Assembly (NCBI GenBank): GCA_964390495.1 | Contig: CAYMIN010000014.1 | Coordinates: 1 to 64,000 of the forward strand | Direction: 5' to 3' | Length of the DNA stretch: 64,000 nt | Source: UBA11051 sp964390495 | GTDB lineage: Bacteria; Armatimonadota; Zipacnadia; Zipacnadales; UBA11051 | Shown: piece after piece, positions 35,166 to 42,915 of the stretch | How the letters are laid out: every line of letters starts with the position of its first letter | Position numbering within the stretch: position 1 is the first letter of the stretch | The notes under the pieces: generated by a model | Databases searched by the model: none | What the model saw: only the letters and a program-made list of their open reading frames with translations | What the model was told of the DNA's origin: nothing | Program-made: the position numbers and the translations under genes

Positions 35166-36371
35166 ATGGCCGTCTATCGCTACAGTGCTCGGGTTGGGGA
35201 CACCATTAGGCGCGGCCAGGTCGCCGCCACCGGTTTGCCTGAGGCCATCAAGAGCCTGCAGGCCCGCGGCCTTAGCCCAACCGAAATCACTGAGGCTGGC
35301 CGCGACCAAGCCGGATGGGGACAGCTTGGCAACGTCGAGCGGATCTGGCTATACCAGCACCTGGCCGATCTGCTCGAATCCGGCATACCTTTGGCTGGCG
35401 CCCTAGAGGTCCTGGCTCAGGATGCGCCGACCTCGGCCAATGCCGCCCGCTTCCGTACCATGGGTCAGCTCATAGCGGGCCAGGGACTGACGATGGCCGA
35501 GGCGATGCAGCAGTACCCCCGCCTGTTCGGCGACTATGGCATCGCGATAGTGCAAACCGCCGAAGCCGCCAACCGGCTGCCTCAGAGCCTGCGCATGATA
35601 GCCGGCTATCTTGAGCACAGCAGCCATATCAACGAGCGCCTGTGGATACCGGCGGTCTATCCCGTCATTCTGCTCACGCTGATGATCGGCCTCAACGCTT
35701 TCCTTACCAGCTTCATCGTCCCCAAGTTCATAGACCTCTTCTACGAGCTGGGCATGACCCACGATCAACTGCCGATCCCTACCCAGATTACCATCGCGAT
35801 AAGCAACGTCTTGCCGTCGGTTACCTGGACCCTACTGGGCCTGCTGCTGGTGCTGGCCGGGCTGTATTGGTTCACCCGCCGCTCGAAGCGCGTGCAGCTT
35901 GATCTGGCCATCTGGTCCCTATGGCTGCCGATTTTCGGTCGTCTCAATCGCGACTGTGCCGTCGCGCGGATTCTGGGGATGCTATCTCTGGCGCTCGATG
36001 CGGGGATGCCGCTGGACGAGGCCCTGGCGGCCTCGGGACCGGCCGCCTCCAATGAGCTGATGAATCTGGCGATGCGGCGGGCTGCTGATCGCGCGCGTCG
36101 CGGTCATTCCGCCGCGGAGGCCATCAGCGCCGCCCACCTGCTGCCACCGGCCTTGCTGTGGCATGTGCAGACCGCCGAGAAGGCCGGGAATCTAGCCCAG
36201 GCTTGCCGCAAGCTATGTGACTCGTATCTGGCCCGCGCCCAGATGCACACCCAGTACATCGCCGCCACTCTCGAACCGCTGCTGATTATCTTCGTCGGCC
36301 TCTGTGTCGGCACCATCGGTTACAGCATATTCCTGCCGCTGGTCGGTATCATCGGGGAGCTATCGTCATAG
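35166..36371 (+). CDS. pilC: Type IV pilus/type II secretion inner-membrane platform protein
   Basis: 401 residues from the ATG at 35166 with GAGAGGAG 7 bases upstream. Two T2SF (GspF/PilC) domains are present, each with the family pattern (HLADLLESGIPLAGALEVLA; ARILGMLSLALDAGMPLDEAL), and three hydrophobic helices (about 165-195, 220-240 and 368-395). The N-terminal segment YRYSARVGDTIRRGQV is the usual start. This protein anchors the assembly ATPase and drives pilin extraction. It opens an operon that includes the ATPase and eight prepilin-like proteins; gspF is an equally valid name. Confidence 0.92.
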   Translation: MAVYRYSARVGDTIRRGQVAATGLPEAIKSLQARGLSPTEITEAGRDQAGWGQLGNVERIWLYQHLADLLESGIPLAGALEVLAQDAPTSANAARFRTMGQLIAGQGLTMAEAMQQYPRLFGDYGIAIVQTAEAANRLPQSLRMIAGYLEHSSHINERLWIPAVYPVILLTLMIGLNAFLTSFIVPKFIDLFYELGMTHDQLPIPTQITIAISNVLPSVTWTLLGLLLVLAGLYWFTRRSKRVQLDLAIWSLWLPIFGRLNRDCAVARILGMLSLALDAGMPLDEALAASGPAASNELMNLAMRRAADRARRGHSAAEAISAAHLLPPALLWHVQTAEKAGNLAQACRKLCDSYLARAQMHTQYIAATLEPLLIIFVGLCVGTIGYSIFLPLVGIIGELSS

Positions 36372-36420
36372 ACCATACTGCCGTTACCAGCTCTTCCGCC
36401 TCCCGAAAGGGGAACCTGAT

Positions 36421-37938
36421 ATGTGGCTATTCGAGCCGCTGAGCGCAGAACAGATCGTCACCGGCGATGACGGCCAGCTACACATGTCGCCGCAGGGCCT
36501 GGCGCTGAGCCGCGCCGGCAAGGTTGCTGCCGATGTCGCGTCGGCGGCGGCTGACTATCCCGACCTCTCCGAGGTCAGCATCCAAGGCGGCCGCCGCGTT
36601 CGATTGCAGCTCAATTTCGCCGACGGCCGCAGGCCTTGGCGGCTGCGGGGCGTCCCCCGGCCGCACGGGCAGTGGGCCCTCTATACCATCGAGGGCTATC
36701 AGAAGCTGCTGACCTGGGCCTCGACCGACGAGGCCACCAAGCCTCTGGGACTCGATGCTATAGCCGCCGCGATCGGGCGGTATGCTGACGACCTGCCGCT
36801 GCTGGGCAATCTGCTGGTTGCGCAGGCCATCGCCCATGCTGCCAGCGATCTCGACCTGGACCCGGCCGGCGATACCTACGGCCTGCGCTACCGGATTGAT
36901 GGCGGCCTCTTCCCGGTGGCCAAGCTGCCCGCAACCACCGCCGAGCGTCTGGTGCGAATGCTCAAGAACCAGGCCCGCCTCCAGGCCTATCGCTCCGACC
37001 TCACTCAGGAGGGACGCATCCGCCTGCAGGCGGCAGCCGGCCCGGTTGACCTGCGCCTCACAGTCATGCCCGGGGTCACCGGCGAGAAGGTCAATGTCCG
37101 CCTGCTCAATCCCGCCACTCAGCTCTTCGGCCTGGACGAGCTGGGCATGAGCCAGCAACAGGCCACGCAGATGCGGGCGCTGCTGGCGCGACCGACCGGC
37201 GCGGTGTTGCTCTGCGGCCCCGGCGGTGCCGGCAAGACCACTACTATCTACGCCGCCCTTTCCGCCCTGGCCGACCAGGACGCCACCCGCACCATCGCCA
37301 CCATCGAGAACCCGGTCGAGTTCGACCTCGACGCCATCGCCCAGACGCAGATCGGACCCCACCTCGACTTCGCCGCGGCCCTGTCGGTACTGCTGCGCCA
37401 GGACCCTGGAGTGGTCATGGTCGGCGAAATCCGCGACCCGCAGACAGCACAGATCGCCATGCGCGCCGGCATGACCGGGCAGTTGCTCTTGACCACTGTC
37501 CATGCCGGCGGCCCCGAGCTGGTGATACCGAGGCTGCTGGACCTCGACGTCGAGCCGTACATGGTCAGCTCGGCGCTGGCGGCCCTTGTATCTCAGCGCC
37601 TGGTGCGCAAGGTCTGCCCGGCGTGTGCGGGCATTTACCAGCCCACCTCCGAGCAGATGACCGCGCTCGGCCTCAGCTCCGCCGACCTGGCCGGCGCTAA
37701 TCTCCAGACCGCTGACGGCTGCCCGGCCTGTCACGGCACCGGCTACCGGGGCCGCACTGGCATCTTCGATATTACCCTGATTGACGAGGATGTGCGCACT
37801 CTGATAATGGCCCGCGACATGCAGGCGCTACGGGCCAGGCTCACTAGTAACGGCCTGCGAGCCGCCGCTATCGAGAAGGTCAAGGCCGGCGTCACCGATA
37901 TCGCCGAGGCCATCCGGGTGGTGGGAGCTACACCATGA
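36421..37938 (+). CDS. pilB: Type IV pilus/type II secretion assembly ATPase
   Basis: 505 residues from the ATG at 36421. The C-terminal motor has Walker A GPGGAGKTTT (usual form GPTGSGKT), the Asp box IATIENPVEFDLD, Walker B VVMVGEIRDPQTAQIA and the His box TTVHAGG. The zinc-binding tetracysteine motif (CPACAGIY and GCPACHGTG) is retained. The N-terminal 130 residues are divergent. It should be a cytosolic hexamer powering pilus or pseudopilus growth. Its stop overlaps the next gene by ATGA. No retraction ATPase pilT is in the window. Confidence 0.93.
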   Translation: MWLFEPLSAEQIVTGDDGQLHMSPQGLALSRAGKVAADVASAAADYPDLSEVSIQGGRRVRLQLNFADGRRPWRLRGVPRPHGQWALYTIEGYQKLLTWASTDEATKPLGLDAIAAAIGRYADDLPLLGNLLVAQAIAHAASDLDLDPAGDTYGLRYRIDGGLFPVAKLPATTAERLVRMLKNQARLQAYRSDLTQEGRIRLQAAAGPVDLRLTVMPGVTGEKVNVRLLNPATQLFGLDELGMSQQQATQMRALLARPTGAVLLCGPGGAGKTTTIYAALSALADQDATRTIATIENPVEFDLDAIAQTQIGPHLDFAAALSVLLRQDPGVVMVGEIRDPQTAQIAMRAGMTGQLLLTTVHAGGPELVIPRLLDLDVEPYMVSSALAALVSQRLVRKVCPACAGIYQPTSEQMTALGLSSADLAGANLQTADGCPACHGTGYRGRTGIFDITLIDEDVRTLIMARDMQALRARLTSNGLRAAAIEKVKAGVTDIAEAIRVVGATP

Positions 37939-38204
37939 TCCGCCGGCTCGGTACCTTCGGCTACTATGCCCTCTTGGTAGCCGCCTACTATCTGATGATA
38001 GTCATCGTGGCGGGGATCGTCATGCTGCCCTTGTCGCTGCTGGTCTTCATCGGCGGTGGCTGCTGGCCGATGGCGGGAATCGCCGTGGCCTGGCACGTAG
38101 CCGTTGCCTATTTCATCGTTCTGGGGCTTCTCGGCTACTGGGTTTATTACCTACCGACCCCGCTGGAGAGCGAAGTGGCCTTCCCGGAGACTGAGGACAA
38201 ATGA
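37935..38204 (+). CDS. Small membrane protein of the pilus operon
   Basis: 89 residues with two or three hydrophobic helices (about 8-42 and 48-72) and an acidic tail PTPLESEVAFPETEDK. Start and stop both overlap the neighbouring genes by ATGA, so translation is tightly coupled to pilB and to the first prepilin. I know no family. Its position suggests a role in the assembly platform. Confidence 0.65.
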   Translation: MIRRLGTFGYYALLVAAYYLMIVIVAGIVMLPLSLLVFIGGGCWPMAGIAVAWHVAVAYFIVLGLLGYWVYYLPTPLESEVAFPETEDK

Positions 38205-38590
38205 AGCGCGGAGCGACACTCATCTCGACGCTGGTTGGCATCGGCTTCCTGGCCGTCACCTTAGCGGGCCTGGTGCAGTTGTACTCGCTCGCCAGCGTGG
38301 CCGTAAGCGTTGCCGAGAGCCGCAGCCTCGCTCTGATGGCCGCCGAGACCGAGATTGAGACCGCCCAAACCGAAGGCTACCTCGGCCTGCCGCCGATCGG
38401 CCAGTATCCTGTGGACGACGCGGCCTTGGCACCGCTACCCGATGCCTCGGGAACCATCACGGTGGCGCGCGGACCTCAGCCGCGAAGTCGCACCGTCCGC
38501 GTCGAGATAACCTGGCGGCAGCGGCCCGGCCGCCAGCTCTCTACTGTCTGCCTCTGTCGCATCATCGCTGCCGGGGGGATGAGCGGATGA
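38201..38590 (+). CDS. Minor pseudopilin-like protein (GspI position)
   Basis: 129 residues. It begins MKRGATLISTLVGIG, a short basic leader ending in Gly followed by a hydrophobic helix, as in class III prepilins. The residue at +5 of the mature form is Ser, not the conserved Glu. The middle part (AAETEIETAQTEGY) is reminiscent of GspI-type minor pseudopilins that cap the pseudopilus. ATGA overlaps on both sides. Assignment to GspI rests mainly on gene order before GspJ- and GspK-like proteins. Confidence 0.6.
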   Translation: MKRGATLISTLVGIGFLAVTLAGLVQLYSLASVAVSVAESRSLALMAAETEIETAQTEGYLGLPPIGQYPVDDAALAPLPDASGTITVARGPQPRSRTVRVEITWRQRPGRQLSTVCLCRIIAAGGMSG

Positions 38591-39018
38591 ACCGACGCGG
38601 CATCACCCTCATCGAGGTTCTGGTCGCAGTCACCGTCTTCACGCTGCTGCTTTCCCTGGCGCTGCGAGCCTTTCTGCTCAGCGACCGCATGGTCTTGCGC
38701 AGCCAGGCCAAGCTCAAGCACACCTTGGGGCGCGTCGCCTTGCAGGCCCAACTGCGCAGCGACATCTGGGGCGCGGCCCGCTTCCACAGCGGCCCTGCCG
38801 AGGACGTGGCCGAGTTCATCATGCCGGATGGCAGCCGAGCCATCTACAGCGCCGCCGACGGCAGGACCTCTCGAACCCACCACGGCGAGGAAACGCTCTA
38901 CCAGGGCACTGTCATCTTCTCCGCAGGCAAAAACGGCCTCATAGCGGTGCTGGGACACGATACCGCCGAATGGGGCTTTGCCGCGAAGATGCGCAACCGG
39001 GCAGGTGAGGGCCGATGA
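38587..39018 (+). CDS. Prepilin-type protein (GspJ-like)
   Basis: 143 residues with a classical prepilin start MNRRGITLIEVLVAVTVF: cleavage after Gly5 and Glu at mature position 5. The soluble part (LRSDIWGAARF, EETLYQGTVIF) is compatible with a GspJ-type minor pseudopilin but is short. It overlaps its neighbours by ATGA. The prepilin class is firm; the GspJ label is inferred from order. Confidence 0.75.
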   Translation: MNRRGITLIEVLVAVTVFTLLLSLALRAFLLSDRMVLRSQAKLKHTLGRVALQAQLRSDIWGAARFHSGPAEDVAEFIMPDGSRAIYSAADGRTSRTHHGEETLYQGTVIFSAGKNGLIAVLGHDTAEWGFAAKMRNRAGEGR

Positions 39019-39476
39019 GACGCAACGGCCGCCGGGGTGCAGCTCTGCTTCTGGCCGTGGTATTGCTGTGTACGGCGGCGCTATTCGGCATGGCCACGTA
39101 TATGGCGACCGTGGCCGTGGGGGCCGCTCGCGTGCAGCACCAACGCGATACCGTCCAGTGCCTCTATGCGGCCGAAAGCGGTATCGAGCTGGCGATGGCC
39201 CGCGCCAATCGTGGCGACATTCCGACCCAACCGCTTACCGGAAGTGTCGGCAGCGCCTTTTTCACTGCGCAGGTGCGCCGCGCCAATGGCAAGCTCCTCA
39301 TGATTTCCGACGGCACTCAGCCGCGCCCCGGCCGCGCCGATCTGGTCCGCCGCCTTCAGGTACACTGCCAACATTCGGGCGGCAGCTATCTAGTGACCGC
39401 TTGGCAGCCGGTTGCGCCGCCGGAGACGACCGCTATCGAGCCTGCGCCGATCTCTCCGCAGGAGGAGAACCGATGA
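39015..39476 (+). CDS. PilX/GspK-like minor pilin
   Basis: 153 residues. The N-terminus RRGAALLLAVVLLCTAALFG is a leader plus helix in which mature position 5 is Leu. GspK and PilX-type tip subunits lack or vary this glutamate, so the substitution supports the assignment. The segment LYAAESGIELAMARAN is typical of that family. The C-terminus is a Pro/Glu-rich tail. ATGA overlaps on both sides. Confidence 0.7.
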   Translation: MRRNGRRGAALLLAVVLLCTAALFGMATYMATVAVGAARVQHQRDTVQCLYAAESGIELAMARANRGDIPTQPLTGSVGSAFFTAQVRRANGKLLMISDGTQPRPGRADLVRRLQVHCQHSGGSYLVTAWQPVAPPETTAIEPAPISPQEENR

Positions 39477-40039
39477 CCGACCGCCGCGGCTTTGTCTATA
39501 TGGACATCTTCTGCACCATCATGATCATGGCGCTGATCTATGCGATGCTGGTGGGCGCCTGGACGCATTCGCTTGACAAGGCCCGCCGCGGCCTCTGCGT
39601 GCAGAACATGAAGGAGACTAGCGTGGCCTTACGGGCCTATGCGCTGGACTACGCGGGCGCTTTCCCTCGCCAGTCCAACGGTCTGGCCACGCTCTGCGAC
39701 CAGTACGCTGCCGACCGCGGCATTCTGGTCTGTCCCCAGGTGGAACACTGGACCAAACAGCATCCTGACACCACGCCACCCTCCCGGCTCGCCGACCGTC
39801 CGGAATTGCCGATAGATTACGCCTATCGCGGCGGCCTTTATAGTGACGATCTGCCCTCCCTGGCGCTGGTGATGGACTTCTCGGTCCACCAGCATCAGGG
39901 CGGCGCCAATGTGCTCTATCTCGACGGCCATGCCGAATGGCAAGCCCTCCCGCAGACCGAGGCCGACGCCGATGCCGGCCAACTGCTTAGCTCAGGCGCG
40001 CTGGACGTGCTGCCATCTTTGAGGGGGCCGGTCGAATGA
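39473..40039 (+). CDS. H-x9-DG prepilin-like protein
   Basis: 188 residues from an ATG overlapping the previous stop by 4 bases. The leader MTDRRG is followed by FVYMDIFCTIMIMALIYAML, with Asp at mature position 5. The C-terminal half contains the H-x9-DG motif (His in HQGGANVLYLDGHAEW), which marks a large pilin-like group in Planctomycetota, Armatimonadota and relatives (DUF1559-like). The segment VALRAYALDYAGAFP is also shared with the next two prepilins, so they are paralogues. Confidence 0.8.
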   Translation: MTDRRGFVYMDIFCTIMIMALIYAMLVGAWTHSLDKARRGLCVQNMKETSVALRAYALDYAGAFPRQSNGLATLCDQYAADRGILVCPQVEHWTKQHPDTTPPSRLADRPELPIDYAYRGGLYSDDLPSLALVMDFSVHQHQGGANVLYLDGHAEWQALPQTEADADAGQLLSSGALDVLPSLRGPVE

Positions 40040-40560
40040 AGCGTGGCTTTATCCTCATGGAGTTTGTGACTGCGATAGCGATAATCGCGATCCTGGCCGC
40101 GATTCTGTTCCCGGTTTTCGCCCGCGCCAGAGAAAAGTCCCGCCAGTGTAGCTGCCTCCACAACCTCTACAACGTCGGCGTCAGCCTGCGCCATTACGCC
40201 GCCGACTACCACGGCCATTTCCCGCCTAGCGACAACGACCTCTCCCCGCTTTTGTACCAGTACTTGCCTGATGCGCGGGCCCTGGACTGCCCCACGGTAA
40301 CTCAGGACTTTGACGGCAAGGCCGGGGAGTATTCATACAAGGGCGGCTACCAGGACGACGACCGCGGGGACTTGATCTTGATGGCCGACCGCGCCTTCGA
40401 AGCCCATAATGGCGGCAACAACTGCCTTCACGTTGATGGACACGCCAAGTGGATGAAGCGAGACAGCAAGTCCGAGAGTCCGGATTTCAGGTTAATGCCT
40501 GGGCTGCAGAAGTCGCCGCCGCCGGCCCCATCCTCACCTCCCCCAGGTGGTGCCCAATGA
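40036..40560 (+). CDS. H-x9-DG prepilin
   Basis: 174 residues. Start MKRGFILMEFVTAIAIIAIL has Glu at mature position 5 and continues into AAILFPVFARAREKSRQ, the segment typical of Armatimonadota pilins. H-x9-DG is present as HNGGNNCLHVDGHAKW. The C-terminus is Pro-rich. ATGA overlaps on both sides. Confidence 0.85.
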   Translation: MKRGFILMEFVTAIAIIAILAAILFPVFARAREKSRQCSCLHNLYNVGVSLRHYAADYHGHFPPSDNDLSPLLYQYLPDARALDCPTVTQDFDGKAGEYSYKGGYQDDDRGDLILMADRAFEAHNGGNNCLHVDGHAKWMKRDSKSESPDFRLMPGLQKSPPPAPSSPPPGGAQ

Positions 40561-41744
40561 ACCCAATAGCCGCACTCACACAGCTCTGCCGACGGATTGC
40601 CGTATGCGTTTCGAAGGGGCCTGCCGAGCGGTGCGGATGCCGTGCCTCCGCACTGCGAGACTGGCCCGCCGCCCTTGCTCATCGCTTCGTCCAAGCCTCC
40701 TCAGATACCATCCGCGTAGCTCGGGCTTCCAGCCCGAGTCGCCGTTGCAGTTTCCCCCTCCTCTCCGTTCCAGGAGGACAGGCATCCCTGCCTGTCCGCA
40801 CCGCCGGCCTCTGCATGGCTGACCTCCTGCTCACGGTGGGGACAATTGCCATCCTGGCGGCGATTCTGTTCCCGGTCTTCGCCCGCTCTTTGCTCAACAT
40901 TACCCGCGTAGCTCGGATTTCCAGCCCGAGTCGCCGTTGCAGTTTTCCCCTCTCCCTGAGGGAGAGGGGAACAAAAGGGGTGAGGGCTAGCACCGCCGGC
41001 CTCTGTATGGCTGACCTCCTGCTCACGGTGGGGATAATTGCCATCCTGGCGGCGATTCTGTTCCCGGTCTTCGCCCGCGCTCGCGAGAAGGCCCGCGCCG
41101 CTACCTGCGTCGCCAACCTCGTCAACATCGGCCTGGCCTTGCGAACCTATGCTGCCGACAACGACATGGGCTACCCGCCCAGAGACAATGATCTGGAGCC
41201 GCTGTGGCCGGTGTACTGGAGCCACTCACGCGAGGCCGCCCATTTCTTGTGTCCGAGCACCTCCGGGACAGGCATAAAGATGGGCACCATGCCGGGCGAT
41301 GCGGAAAAGCCGCCCCCTCCGGTGCCGCCGGCTGAGCCGCCGCCGCCGCAGGAGCCGACATCCCTGGACACAACGCCTGGTGCTCCCGGCCGTCTTCCGG
41401 GCGGGGCCGAAATCGTCTTCTGCCAGCCACCTCCACCACCGCCGGGAGAGATGCCTCCACCGCCCCCAGCGCCGGCGGATATGATGCCGGAGGCCACGTT
41501 GCCGACGCCACCGTATTATGCCAATGAGGACGAGGCTGCCACCTGCTATTTCTATGTTAGCGGCTATCGCTACGACCAATTCACCCGCCGCATGCCGATA
41601 TCCGGCGATCTGGGTCCCAACCGCCACAACGGACGCGGCAACGTGCTTTTCACCGACGGCTCGGTGCAGCCGTGGACGCCGGCGGATTACCTCCGAGCCG
41701 GCCTCGACCGCTACGTCTGGATGGACGGGATCACCGACCCGTAG
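40557..41744 (+). CDS. H-x9-DG prepilin gene invaded by palindromic repeats
   Basis: 395 residues if read from the ATG at 40557, which overlaps the previous stop by ATGA. The first 85 residues are encoded by repeat DNA. The pilin N-terminal block TAGLCMADLLLTVG plus AILAAILFPVFAR then appears twice, from an in-frame 192-bp duplication, with repeat-encoded residues between. Only the second copy continues into AREKARAATCVANLVNIGLALR and the rest of the pilin, a Pro-rich region (ending near 41505) and H-x9-DG. A GTG at 40980 would give a 254-residue prepilin with a normal 7-residue leader MRASTAG. The stop codon lies in another repeat. It may be functional from the internal start or decaying. 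Confidence 0.65.
   Translation: MNPIAALTQLCRRIAVCVSKGPAERCGCRASALRDWPAALAHRFVQASSDTIRVARASSPSRRCSFPLLSVPGGQASLPVRTAGLCMADLLLTVGTIAILAAILFPVFARSLLNITRVARISSPSRRCSFPLSLRERGTKGVRASTAGLCMADLLLTVGIIAILAAILFPVFARAREKARAATCVANLVNIGLALRTYAADNDMGYPPRDNDLEPLWPVYWSHSREAAHFLCPSTSGTGIKMGTMPGDAEKPPPPVPPAEPPPPQEPTSLDTTPGAPGRLPGGAEIVFCQPPPPPPGEMPPPPPAPADMMPEATLPTPPYYANEDEAATCYFYVSGYRYDQFTRRMPISGDLGPNRHNGRGNVLFTDGSVQPWTPADYLRAGLDRYVWMDGITDP
40631..40653. repeat. Palindrome GTGCGGA/TCCGCAC within the prepilin gene
   Basis: Seven-base arms around a 9-base centre TGCCGTGCC. It lies in the first of the repeat-derived segments after the ATG at 40557 and is read through in frame. Confidence 0.55.
40713..41080 (+). 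repeat. Direct 192-bp in-frame duplication with swapped inner palindromes
   Basis: Units start at 40713 and 40905. Each has a CTCGGGCT-type palindrome block (40713-40750; 40905-40942), a 48-base inner segment, and the pilin block (40799-40886; 40991-41078). The flanks are nearly identical, but the 48-base inner segments differ entirely: the first carries GGACAGGCA-TCCC-TGCCTGTCC (40776-40797), the second a 13-bp-arm palindrome TTCCCCTCTCCCT (40945-40971). Lengths are equal and divisible by three, so the frame is kept. 40713-40738 is an exact inverted match of 45953-45978. Confidence 0.85.
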
Positions 41745-41803
41745 CTCGGGCTTTCCAGCCCGCGAAGTTTCTTTAGTTCCCCCTTCCCTGGTAGGGAAGG
41801 GGG
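41741..41803. repeat. Composite palindrome after the invaded prepilin gene
   Basis: GTAGCTCGGGCTTTCCAGCCCG (41741-41762 region, 6-bp core arms) is followed by CCCCCTTCCCT-GGT-AGGGAAGGGGG (41779-41803, 11-bp arms). The same order of a CTCGGGCT palindrome and a C-run/G-run palindrome occurs at 40905-40971. The TAG at 41742-41744 inside the element is the stop codon of the prepilin frame. Confidence 0.8.
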
Positions 41804-41822
41804 CCAGGGGGTTAGGCAATTG

Positions 41823-42386
41823 ATGAGACGACCACCTCGCAAGGGCTTCAGCGCCTTAGAGTTCGCCATGGTCATGCTCTTATTCATGGGCTTCACGGGT
41901 CTGGTGATGCTCTATGGCCGCGGGGCTAAGGACAAGGCCCGCGAGACCAACTGCCAGAGTAACCTCAAGCAGATTGCTATCGCGGCGGCGATGTATGCTG
42001 CCGACAACAACGGCTTCTGCCCGCGCACCGAACCTCTCGTGGGCATCACGCCCTATACCAAGAACCTCCAGCTATTCCGCTGCGCGGCTGAAAACGACAG
42101 ACGCAAGGCCGACGGCAATCAAGCTGATGTTAGCGATGCGGACCGCGCAATCGGCGCCGGTTTCATCCTAGTGGATAGTGGCTGGGAGCAGGTTCATTAC
42201 TTCATGGTCCCCGGCTTGTCCAATGATGACCGTCCGGACACGATACTCGTCTACGACGATGTTCCGGACCGGCACACCAGCAAATCGTTCAACATGGTAC
42301 GCCTCGATGCCTCGGCAAGGAAGCTGCCGGCGGACCGCTGGCCCGGCCCACCCCGGCAAATCAAGGAGGCCCCTGATGAGAAATAG
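41823..42386 (+). CDS. Prepilin-like protein with pilin-type N-terminus
   Basis: 187 residues from the ATG at 41823 (a TTG directly before it is the alternative). The leader ends RKG, then FSALEFAMVMLLFMGFTGLV with Glu at mature position 5, and DKARETNCQSNLKQIAIAAAMYAADN is homologous to the SNLKQI segment of H-x9-DG pilins. The C-terminal part lacks a complete H-x9-DG motif. Unlike the upstream junctions, it is separated from the previous gene by 78 bases of palindromic repeat. It overlaps the last prepilin by 11 bases. Confidence 0.75.
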   Translation: MRRPPRKGFSALEFAMVMLLFMGFTGLVMLYGRGAKDKARETNCQSNLKQIAIAAAMYAADNNGFCPRTEPLVGITPYTKNLQLFRCAAENDRRKADGNQADVSDADRAIGAGFILVDSGWEQVHYFMVPGLSNDDRPDTILVYDDVPDRHTSKSFNMVRLDASARKLPADRWPGPPRQIKEAPDEK

Positions 42387-42909
42387 AGCCGGTTTTACGC
42401 TGATAGAACTGCTGGTGGTCATTGCTATAATCGCGATCATGGCCGCCACACTGATGCCTTCGTACTCGACCACCAACGATCGCAGCCGGGTGGCCGAGTG
42501 CGACTCCAACATGACCGCCATCTATCTGGGGGTCCAGATGTGGGTCGAGGACCATGGCCGGCGACCTGAGAGCCTCCAGCAGCTTTACGAGAAGGGCTAT
42601 CTCAGCGATGACTCGATGCTGCGCTGCTGCAAGACCGGGGCGGAGTACTACTACGATGCGAAGGCCGCCAAAGCGGAGATAATGTGCGCCTGCGTGCACC
42701 CGGACACCGAGCCCGGCCGGCGCCCCCATTCCTTCAGGCAGTCTTACGTGGCGCTGCTGGGCGGCGGCAAGCTGGTCGAGATCGGCCGCAAGACCGGCTC
42801 CTTGCCCGACTACGGCGTGAAGCCCCAGGAGAGCAAGCCCTCCGACGAAGACGGCATGGGGCCAGGGCCTCCTCCGCCAGGGCTTCCTCCCCCGCCTCCG
42901 GCTCCGTAG
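42376..42909 (+). CDS. Major-type prepilin (GspG-like)
   Basis: 177 residues from the ATG at 42376, with AAGGAGG 7 bases upstream inside the preceding gene. MRNRAGFTLIELLVVIAIIAIMAATL is a textbook prepilin start with Glu at mature position 5. Residues 35-100 (CDSNMTAIYLGVQMWVEDHG, SLQQLYEKGYL) resemble the GspG/PulG major pseudopilin. The C-terminus ends in a Pro-rich run. It is the last gene of the operon and converges on the heparinase-like gene, stops only 6 bases apart. Confidence 0.82.
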   Translation: MRNRAGFTLIELLVVIAIIAIMAATLMPSYSTTNDRSRVAECDSNMTAIYLGVQMWVEDHGRRPESLQQLYEKGYLSDDSMLRCCKTGAEYYYDAKAAKAEIMCACVHPDTEPGRRPHSFRQSYVALLGGGKLVEIGRKTGSLPDYGVKPQESKPSDEDGMGPGPPPPGLPPPPPAP

Positions 42910-42915
42910 CCCTGC

